Source of the DNA: Marinilactibacillus psychrotolerans
GTDB taxonomy: Bacteria > Bacillota > Bacilli > Lactobacillales > Carnobacteriaceae_A
Direction: 5' to 3'
NCBI RefSeq assembly: GCF_900101525.1
Contig: NZ_FMZD01000005.1
Span: 62,001 to 126,000, forward strand
DNA length: 64,000 nucleotides
Shown here: piece by piece, positions 58,190-64,000 of the stretch
Layout: each line of letters opens with the position of its first letter
Numbering within the stretch: position 1 is the first letter of the stretch
The notes under the pieces: model-generated
Seen by the model: the letters and a program-made list of their open reading frames with translations, nothing else
What the model was told of the DNA's origin: nothing
The model's database searches: none
Position numbers and translations under genes: made by a program

Positions 58190-58744
58190 TTAGTCTTTAA
58201 TCTGAGCAATTTGGTCATATTCTAGTTCTGCATTTGTTTCACGACCAAACATTTCTACTAAAGCTTTGACTTTCCCTTTTTCAGATTCGATTTCAGTAAT
58301 CGTTCCTTCCATCCCAGCAAAAGCTCCTGTAATGATTTTAACGCGTTCGCCAATTTCTACATCGATATTTACTTTACGAGGGTTAATTCCCATGCTACGC
58401 AAGATTTGATCTACTTCTTCCGGAAGTAACGGAGATGGTTTGCTTCCTGCCCCATGTGAGCCAACAAACCCTGTGACGCCAGGGGTATTACGCACAATAT
58501 ACCAAGCATCATCTGACATAATCATTTCAACTAATACATATCCTGGGAATACTTTACTTGTAGAAACTTTTGTTTCTCCATTTTTTTCTTCATATGTTTG
58601 TTCTTCCGGAATTAATACTTGAAGAATATTATCTTCCATACCCATACTGGTTGCACGTGATTCTAAGTTTTGTTTTACTTTATTTTCGTAACCTGAGTAA
58701 GTATGCAGTACATACCATGCTTTTGACAATTCTATTTCGTTCAT
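58190..58744 (-). CDS. nusG: Transcription termination/antitermination factor NusG
   Basis: A 184-residue protein. The NGN domain that binds RNA polymerase starts WYVLHTYSGYENKVKQNLE, and the KOW domain (FAGMEGTITEIESEKGKVKALV) is C-terminal. The ATG at 58744 has AAGGAG; an earlier ATG at 58765 does not. A terminator separates it from secE. Confidence 0.97.
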   Translation of the reverse strand: MNEIELSKAWYVLHTYSGYENKVKQNLESRATSMGMEDNILQVLIPEEQTYEEKNGETKVSTSKVFPGYVLVEMIMSDDAWYIVRNTPGVTGFVGSHGAGSKPSPLLPEEVDQILRSMGINPRKVNIDVEIGERVKIITGAFAGMEGTITEIESEKGKVKALVEMFGRETNAELEYDQIAQIKD

Positions 58745-58803
58745 TTTGTTCTCCTTTAATATCATTTTTTGAGTTGTCTGCTAACCATTTCTAATCATAA
58801 TAA

Positions 58804-58841
58804 AAAACCTTCTACCGGCATTGGTTAAATGAGAAGGTTTT
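58804..58841 (-). terminator. Intrinsic terminator between secE and nusG
   Basis: AAAACCTTCT and AGAAGGTTTT form a 10-bp stem with a T-run on the minus strand. It lies after secE and 60 bp before nusG, so it would reduce nusG expression unless bypassed. Confidence 0.75.
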
Positions 58842-58914
58842 CTTACGCGTCTTTTTACGTATTATATCATGTAACTTCATGATAATCTATTTATTGTTAA
58901 TGTTCAAATCATTT

Positions 58915-59091
58915 TTAAAGTAAATTCAATAAAAACGTAATAAAAGAATCTACTCCGAAAAAGAAAACAGCAAAAAAGGCTACTACTCCAAAAACAGTTA
59001 ACGTATTTTTCCGCATTTCTTTTGCAGTTGGCCAAGTGGTTTCTTTCAGTTCATATACTACTTCACCAAAGAATTTTTTTATTTTATTCAA
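58915..59091 (-). CDS. secE: Protein translocase subunit SecE
   Basis: A 58-residue single-span membrane protein that clamps SecY. It starts at TTG 59091 with AGGAGG 7 nt upstream. The conserved amphipathic segment is VVYELKETTWPTAKEMRKN, followed by one membrane helix (about residues 31-52). Its location between rpmG and nusG is standard. Confidence 0.93.
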   Translation of the reverse strand: MNKIKKFFGEVVYELKETTWPTAKEMRKNTLTVFGVVAFFAVFFFGVDSFITFLLNLL

Positions 59092-59142
59092 GATTACGCC
59101 TCCTAACTAAAAACTAACTTGATCTACTTTTATATGTTCTAT

Positions 59143-59292
59143 TTACTTCGTCTCTCTATGAATGGTATGTTTTCCACAGTAACTACAATATTTTTTGACT
59201 TCCAATCGCTCTGTACGAACTTTAGCCCCACCATCTTTAGAATAATTCCTAGATCCACAATCAGTACAAGCTAATATCATTTTCTTTTTCAT
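59143..59292 (-). CDS. rpmG: Ribosomal protein L33 (zinc form)
   Basis: A 49-residue protein starting MKKKMILACTDCGSRNYS, with two CxxC pairs (CTDC and CSYC) that bind zinc, ending KHTIHRETK. The ATG at 59292 has GAGGA. An upstream frame extension overlaps the leader. It is the first gene of rpmG-secE-nusG. Confidence 0.95.
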   Translation of the reverse strand: MKKKMILACTDCGSRNYSKDGGAKVRTERLEVKKYCSYCGKHTIHRETK

Positions 59293-59362
59293 AAGTTTTG
59301 TTCCTCGTTTCTTATTTCCACCGATCAAATTTTCTATTTATCTCCTCGGCATACCAATACAA

Positions 59363-59391
59363 ATAATACTGTTAAAAAAGTAGTTAGTCAA
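59363..59391 (-). promoter_or_regulatory. Promoter of rpmG-secE
   Basis: TTGACT (59386-59391) and TATTAT (59363-59368) with a 17-bp spacer. Confidence 0.78.
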
Positions 59392-59504
59392 CTGCTAAGT
59401 TTAATTTATTAGGTTGTTAAATCATTACTATTCATGAACACTTTTCCAAATTCGGGGTCAATACAGTTCTGATCCGAACTAACACTTTGTTTGTTTATAA
59501 AAAT

Positions 59505-59544
59505 CTAGCCAACCGTTACTATTAATAAAGTAACGGTTAGCTAG
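59505..59544 (-). terminator. Terminator of the sigma factor gene
   Basis: A long stem (AACCGTTACT with AGTAACGGTT, extended by CTAGC/GCTAG) with T-rich sequence after it on the minus strand. Confidence 0.8.
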
Positions 59545-59689
59545 GCTTATAACAAACATATGTTGTTATCTCTTGGTAAGCAATCATTACTCTTATCTGA
59601 TCACTCATAACAACACGTTAAGATAACAATATATACTAGAAGGTACAAATTTTCTATTCATGTCTTAAATGTTTATCTACAATAAACGA

Positions 59690-60313
59690 TTATCTATTCA
59701 TAAATAAGTTTTTATATTTCTGGCTACAGCGATGTTTCGCATTCATAACCTTTTCTCTAGAACAATTCAGTTCTGTAGAAATTTCGTCATAAGAATAACC
59801 TTCCATATAAAGCATGCTGACAATTTGTTCAAACTTCGATAAGACTTCACTATACTCTGACATTGACTCTTTAACAATTACAGCCTCGGGCGGGGTCAAT
59901 TCTTTTGACGAACCCATAATATGCTGACCGGCTTGATCCACTAAACCATCTAATGATAAGGCTTCCAAATTCGATTTTCTTTTTAGAGCATTATTCCATC
60001 TTCTAAGTCGATTGAAATGATTATCCAAGCTTAACGATACATATTGGCTAAAACACATTCCGCGTGTTCGATCATACTTTTTGGTTACTTCGACGAAACA
60101 TTCACAGGCTTCCTGCCAAAGATCGTCCTGATCATATCCTTTTATGTATCTCTTCTTTCTAACTGCCTTTTTGAGTAGTGGTTTGCATCTTTCGAAAAGT
60201 TTATCGAATTGGCTGTCATCTATATATTGAACCATAAATATCAGCGTCTCATTTATATGCTCCTCCATTTTTCTATTTCTAAAATTTGCCCCTTCTCCAA
60301 AGTTTTTATCCAT
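59690..60313 (-). CDS. Sigma-70-family factor, SigH/ComX-like
   Basis: A 207-residue alternative sigma factor. Region 2 (about residues 57-106) has GYDQDDLWQEACECFVEV and RTRGMCFSQYVSLSLDNHF for -10 recognition and melting. Region 4 (about 160-204) has EGYSYDEISTELNCSREKV for the -35. Region 3 is short, as in ECF/SigH types. Gene order (rlmB, yacP, sigma, rpmG, secE, nusG) matches B. subtilis sigH and streptococcal comX relatives. Competence control is an inference. Start ATG has GGGAG. Confidence 0.82.
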   Translation of the reverse strand: MDKNFGEGANFRNRKMEEHINETLIFMVQYIDDSQFDKLFERCKPLLKKAVRKKRYIKGYDQDDLWQEACECFVEVTKKYDRTRGMCFSQYVSLSLDNHFNRLRRWNNALKRKSNLEALSLDGLVDQAGQHIMGSSKELTPPEAVIVKESMSEYSEVLSKFEQIVSMLYMEGYSYDEISTELNCSREKVMNAKHRCSQKYKNLFMNR

Positions 60314-60529
60314 TTATCTTTACTCCCTTCCAAGTCACTTTGATAAACTATTCACATGAATTGAAAAGACCTTCTATCTATATACTGACATATTTTTATT
60401 AATTGTCACGAGTTAATTTATGATTTTTTTAACTTTTGTAATTATCATATTCTTTTTTTCAAATAGATATTTATGTAATATAGTATTAAACACACTTGTT
60501 ATGTTAACGTTTCACATAATTCCCATAAG

Positions 60530-60558
60530 AAAAAGAGCTCTATTTAAGAGCCCTTTTT
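60530..60558 (-). terminator. Terminator of cysS-mrnC-rlmB-rae1
   Basis: A 12-bp stem (AAAAAGGGCTCT with AGAGCTCTTTTT, one G-T pair) with a T-run on the minus strand, 11 bp past the stop of the NYN nuclease gene. Confidence 0.9.
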
Positions 60559-60568
60559 CTTTCACAAT

Positions 60569-61132
60569 TTATTCACATTTATGGTCACTTTTTTTATCTT
60601 CAACTGATTTTGCTCGAATCATTTGCTGATAAAGATTCTTTAATTGTTTTTCGTCTTGTTCTTTCAGAGGAGAGTTACGTCGATACTGCTGCATACGATA
60701 TAAAGTTGCATCTACTGAAATACTTTTTTTCACTCTGTTTATATCCTTGTATAGTTCCAGCGCAGACATTCTCGCTGCACCTTTCTGGAAAATTATCCAC
60801 TGTTCTGCTAAATCAGAGGTTGCTACTGTTACATTTGTCATCAGCAAGTTTTCTTCTCCTACCGATCTCTCAATATAACTATCTGCCGTTTCCCCTTCAT
60901 TTGTAAAAATTACTATTACCTCATATTTATCATATCTTTGTTGTATACCAGGTACCAATTGAGCATCAAAGACAATGCGTACCTCTACACCTTGATATTT
61001 AGAGAAATTGCTTAGTTCATGAAGCAACAAGTCTCTGGCATCTGACATTTTATCTAATTTTTTTAATTTCACTAATTCTGGCCAAGCACCAATCATGTTG
61101 TATCCATCTACGTATAACAGTTCTTTTTTCAT
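60569..61132 (-). CDS. rae1: NYN-domain endoribonuclease Rae1 (YacP)
   Basis: A 187-residue PIN-like nuclease. It starts MKKELLYVDGYNMIGAWPEL, whose D9 and N12 belong to the active site, and has VRIVFDAQLVPG and SYIERSVGEE. Rae1 of B. subtilis cuts mRNA in the ribosome A site. The gene follows rlmB in the same order as in B. subtilis. The ATG has a GGAGG-like site. Confidence 0.87.
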   Translation of the reverse strand: MKKELLYVDGYNMIGAWPELVKLKKLDKMSDARDLLLHELSNFSKYQGVEVRIVFDAQLVPGIQQRYDKYEVIVIFTNEGETADSYIERSVGEENLLMTNVTVATSDLAEQWIIFQKGAARMSALELYKDINRVKKSISVDATLYRMQQYRRNSPLKEQDEKQLKNLYQQMIRAKSVEDKKSDHKCE

Positions 61133-61164
61133 TGCTCCCCTCCTCTCTATAACCTTTATTCATT

Positions 61165-62046
61165 TTATAATGAATGACGTTTACGAAACACTTCGTACAT
61201 CAACAAACTTGATGCCACACTGGCATTCAGACTTTGAACATGACCTGTCATTGGAATTGTGAGTGTTTCATCTACTTTCTCTTTCACTAGTCTGGAAAGT
61301 CCTTTTCCTTCATTTCCGATCACTAAACCGATTGGGGAATCAGCTTCCCATTGTCTATAGTCTTTCCCATCCATATCTGTCCCAAAAATCCACAGTCCAC
61401 GTTCTTTTAATTCATCAATTGTCTGTACTAAATTTGTTACTCGCACAACAGGGACATGCTCTATAGCTCCTGTTGAAGCTTTAGCAACTGTTGAAGTCAG
61501 TCCAACTGCTCGACGTTTAGGAATGATGATGCCATGTACACCCGCAGCATCTGCCGTTCTCATAATTGATCCCAAATTATGCGGATCTTCAATTCCATCA
61601 AGTAATAGGAAAAATGGAGATTCTTCTTTTTCTTTAGCTGCAGTAAATAAATCTTCCAAATCCGCATATGCTACCGGACTGGCTGCAACAATAACCCCTT
61701 GGTGATTTTCCCCATCACTCAATAAGTCTAATTTACTTTTCGGTACAAAACTAAGCTGAATTTTTCTTTTTTTTGCTTCACTCTGAATCTCTTTTAATTT
61801 GCCGCCCGAAAGTCCTTCCTGTAAAAAAACTTTATTGATATCTCGATCAGATTTTAAGGTTTCAATTGCCGGTATTCTTCCCATTACCATTTCATCTTGT
61901 TTCATTTCAGAAAAGTTCTGTTTTGATTCAATTTCCCGTTCTGGTTTAGGTTGAAGTCTTGATTGTCCGTGTTGCTTAGGACGTTCATTATTCTTGTTAT
62001 TTCTTTTTTTATTTCCTGATCGTTTATTATCATTTCTTTTTACCAT
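61165..62046 (-). CDS. rlmB: 23S rRNA 2'-O-methyltransferase RlmB
   Basis: A 293-residue SpoU-family enzyme that methylates G2251 of 23S rRNA in relatives. A very basic N-terminal tail (about residues 1-45) precedes the substrate-binding domain. The SPOUT domain then follows with DGIEDPHNLGSIMRTADA, GLVIGNEGKGLS and SLNASVASSLLMYE, its SAM knot motifs. It lies between mrnC and rae1. Confidence 0.93.
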   Translation of the reverse strand: MVKRNDNKRSGNKKRNNKNNERPKQHGQSRLQPKPEREIESKQNFSEMKQDEMVMGRIPAIETLKSDRDINKVFLQEGLSGGKLKEIQSEAKKRKIQLSFVPKSKLDLLSDGENHQGVIVAASPVAYADLEDLFTAAKEKEESPFFLLLDGIEDPHNLGSIMRTADAAGVHGIIIPKRRAVGLTSTVAKASTGAIEHVPVVRVTNLVQTIDELKERGLWIFGTDMDGKDYRQWEADSPIGLVIGNEGKGLSRLVKEKVDETLTIPMTGHVQSLNASVASSLLMYEVFRKRHSL

Positions 62047-62074
62047 AGTCTTATCCTCCTCTCAAATCGAATCA

Positions 62075-62476
62075 CTAGCTTAAAGTACTATCTATTCTAA
62101 AAATACATTCATTTATTATTTCATTCAACCGAGCTGATTGTTGCGTTAAATATAAATATCCTAAGACTGCTTCGAATCCTGATGATTTATTATAGGTTGT
62201 ACCATCGGTATTTTTAGCCTTAGAATAACTTTTAGCATTCCTGCCTCTTTTAAAAAAGTCTAGCTCTATCTCGCTCAGCTTCGCTTCTGCTATCAACTCA
62301 TCTATCAACCAAGCCTGCGCTTTTGCGGAAACATAATTAGTCGCCAGTCGATGTAACTGATTGGGCTTTGTTTGACCTTTTGTCAATAAATACTCTCGGA
62401 TAAATTGTTCATAGACTGCATCTCCCATATACGCTAGTGCCAGTCCATTTAAAAGCTCAGCGTCTTTAGGTTTCAT
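62075..62476 (-). CDS. mrnC: Mini-ribonuclease III
   Basis: A 133-residue RNase III catalytic domain without the double-stranded-RNA-binding domain. It processes 23S rRNA ends in B. subtilis. The segment [19 protein letters not shown] carries the catalytic D19, and [15 protein letters not shown] is conserved. It overlaps cysS by 4 bp and precedes rlmB, the standard order. Confidence 0.93.
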   Translation of the reverse strand: MKPKDAELLNGLALAYMGDAVYEQFIREYLLTKGQTKPNQLHRLATNYVSAKAQAWLIDELIAEAKLSEIELDFFKRGRNAKSYSKAKNTDGTTYNKSSGFEAVLGYLYLTQQSARLNEIINECIFRIDSTLS

Positions 62477-63897
62477 AGTCTATCCTTTCTTTTCCAACGA
62501 ATACCTTGAGGTGTATCTTCAAGTATAATGCCCTTCTCTTGTAAGATGTTCCTGATCTCATCTGCCCGCGAAAAGTTCTTTTCGCTTCTTGCTTGGTTTC
62601 TTTCTTCAATTAGTGATTCAATTTCTTGGTCTAGTAAATCATTTCCATTAGTCATCTTTAACTGTATTCCAAATATTTCTAGAAGGTCTTCTAATTGGTC
62701 CATCGCATGGTGTAATACACTTTTTGATACCTCTGCTGATTTCAGGTAACGATTTAACATTCTAACCATTTCATAAACATCCGTTATTCCATTTTGAGCC
62801 TGGAAATCATCATCCATATGCTTTTTAAAACGGTTGACTAATTGGTCCCATTGTTCTATGTGAATTGCATCTTCATCCAGTGTATCTACAGCTGTGTTCA
62901 AACGGTAGCTTGCATTTGCATAAGCCGTTTGTATTTTATATAAGTTGGTTTTTGCTTCTTGAATTGTATCTTCTGTATAACTAATCGGATGGCGATAATG
63001 AACTGTCGCCATAAAATAGCGTAACACTTGCGGGTCATGTACCTTTCTCAACTCATTAACTAATACAAAATTCCCAAGTGACTTACTCATCTTTTCTTCA
63101 TCCATTGTTACAAATCCATTATGCATCCAGTAATGGGCAAATGGTTTACCAGTTTTCGCTTCCGACTGGGCGATTTCATTTTCATGATGTGGAAAGGTTA
63201 AATCGTGGCCTCCAGCATGAATGTCGATTGTATCTCCTAAATATTTAGTTGCCATGACCGAACATTCGATATGCCATCCAGGACGACCTTCTCCCCAAGG
63301 CGATGTCCAACTAATCTCTTCTCCTTTAGCCGATTTCCATAATGCAAAATCTAAAGGGTCTTCTTTTTTATTATTCTCCGCTTCTTCTAAACGTTTACTT
63401 GCTCCAGCCTCTAATTCATCTACTGAAACGCCACTTAGCTTCCCATATCCAGTAAACTTCCGAGTTCTATAATACACATCTCCATCAACTATATATGCAA
63501 AATCTTTTGTAATTAATTCTTCAACAAATAGAATAATGTCCTGAATATTCTCCATTACCCTAGGTGTATGTGTAGGTTTTTTGACATGCAATGCTTCTGT
63601 ATCTTCATAATATGCTTTAATGAATCGATCTGCTACTTCTGGTGCAGTAATACCAAGTTCTCTAGCTGCTCTAATTATTTTGTCATCGACATCTGTAAAG
63701 TTTGATACATAATTTACTTCATAACCACGATACTCAAAATAACGTCTAATTGTATCAAAAGCGATCGTACTTCTAGCATTTCCGATATGAATATAATTAT
63801 AAACTGTTGGACCACATACATACATCTTTACTTTTCCATCTTCGATCGGTTTGAAAATTTCTTTCTTATTCGATAACGTATTGTACAATTCAATCAT
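62473..63897 (-). CDS. cysS: Cysteinyl-tRNA synthetase
   Basis: A 474-residue class I synthetase. The zinc-binding cysteine is C28 ([15 protein letters not shown]), HIGN is at 37-40, and KMSKS ([11 protein letters not shown]) lies near residue 270. The [10 protein letters not shown] and [13 protein letters not shown] segments are typical. The ATG at 63897 has GGGAG; an ATG 24 nt upstream is less suited. A T-box lies in the leader. Confidence 0.97.
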   Translation of the reverse strand: MIELYNTLSNKKEIFKPIEDGKVKMYVCGPTVYNYIHIGNARSTIAFDTIRRYFEYRGYEVNYVSNFTDVDDKIIRAARELGITAPEVADRFIKAYYEDTEALHVKKPTHTPRVMENIQDIILFVEELITKDFAYIVDGDVYYRTRKFTGYGKLSGVSVDELEAGASKRLEEAENNKKEDPLDFALWKSAKGEEISWTSPWGEGRPGWHIECSVMATKYLGDTIDIHAGGHDLTFPHHENEIAQSEAKTGKPFAHYWMHNGFVTMDEEKMSKSLGNFVLVNELRKVHDPQVLRYFMATVHYRHPISYTEDTIQEAKTNLYKIQTAYANASYRLNTAVDTLDEDAIHIEQWDQLVNRFKKHMDDDFQAQNGITDVYEMVRMLNRYLKSAEVSKSVLHHAMDQLEDLLEIFGIQLKMTNGNDLLDQEIESLIEERNQARSEKNFSRADEIRNILQEKGIILEDTPQGIRWKRKDRL

Positions 63898-63950
63898 TTC
63901 TAAATCTCCCTTCCCAATCATATTTCATATAAAATTTCTATCGTCGATAA

Positions 63951-64000
63951 TAAAAACCACGCAATCAGCCTCTAAAAAAGACGCCAAATACGTGGTTCCA
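63951..64000 (-). promoter_or_regulatory. 3' part of a T-box leader before cysS
   Basis: The minus strand starts TGGAACCACG, the T-box antiterminator sequence, and ACCACG pairs with CGTGGT (63990-63996 with 63956-63961) followed by a T-run. This is the terminator of a T-box riboswitch, which reads through when uncharged tRNA binds. The specifier stem lies outside the window. Confidence 0.88.

Larger units (their letters stand above)
59329..59689. other. Gap between the sigma factor gene and rpmG
   Basis: A 361-bp stretch without a gene. It holds the rpmG promoter (59363-59391), a long terminator (59505-59544) and a separate inverted repeat, TTGTTATCT (59563-59571) with AGATAACAA (59621-59629), 50 bp apart. 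Confidence 0.5.

Noticed and set aside
59563-59629. Inverted repeat TTGTTATCT/AGATAACAA taken as a mobile-element end
   Set aside because: The arms are only 9 bp, there is no transposase or target duplication, and it lies in an ordinary promoter-terminator gap.

Overview
The window is an A+T-rich chromosomal segment from a low-GC Gram-positive bacterium. Protein sequences and gene order point to Lactobacillales, most like Carnobacteriaceae or Enterococcaceae; no genus can be fixed from the sequence alone. Almost every gene is on the minus strand, so transcription runs from high to low coordinates. Only two clear genes are on the plus strand: an AraC-type regulator and an MFS transporter.

Positions 1-11300 are accessory. 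Two tiny membrane-protein genes are followed by an alpha-xyloside locus: a GH31 alpha-xylosidase, two sugar ABC permeases, a lipoprotein binding protein and a divergent AraC regulator. The divergent region carries a near-consensus cre inside a promoter spacer and three copies of an octamer. Next come a beta-carbonic anhydrase, an Rgg-type regulator divergent from an MFS exporter with a perfect palindrome between them, and a 41-codon gene at 11162-11287.

Positions 11300-48110 are core information-processing genes. Read along transcription, they are rpoB-rpoC, the str operon (rpsL-rpsG-fusA-tuf), one TPR gene, the S10/spc/alpha superoperon (rpsJ to rplQ, with rpmJ, rpmD, type-Z rpsN, secY, adk and infA), ecfA1-ecfA2-ecfT-truA, and rplM-rpsI. 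Four envelope or unknown genes (DUF2254, a P-loop kinase, an MscS channel and DUF1232) split truA from rplM.

Positions 48110-64000 continue the core: cysS (behind a T-box), mrnC, rlmB, rae1/yacP, a SigH/ComX-like sigma factor, rpmG-secE-nusG, rplK-rplA, rplJ-rplL (behind an L10 leader) and a ybxB-like methyltransferase just before rpoB. Five genes not usually found there (rodA, ftsW, a LURP-one/YxjI-like gene, an NCS2 nucleobase permease and fumC) separate rplL from ybxB.

Consensus sigma-A promoters with exact 17-bp spacers can be read before rplK, rplJ, rpmG, rpoB, rpsL, tuf, rpsJ, infA, rplM and the NCS2 permease. No CRISPR array, insertion sequence, prophage, tRNA or rRNA was seen. The most notable observations concern RNA and regulation: a structured attenuated leader before the nucleobase permease, a 208-nt inverted-repeat-bounded spacer between rplF and rplR, a terminator between secE and nusG, and an AraC gene whose full reading frame lacks a standard start codon.
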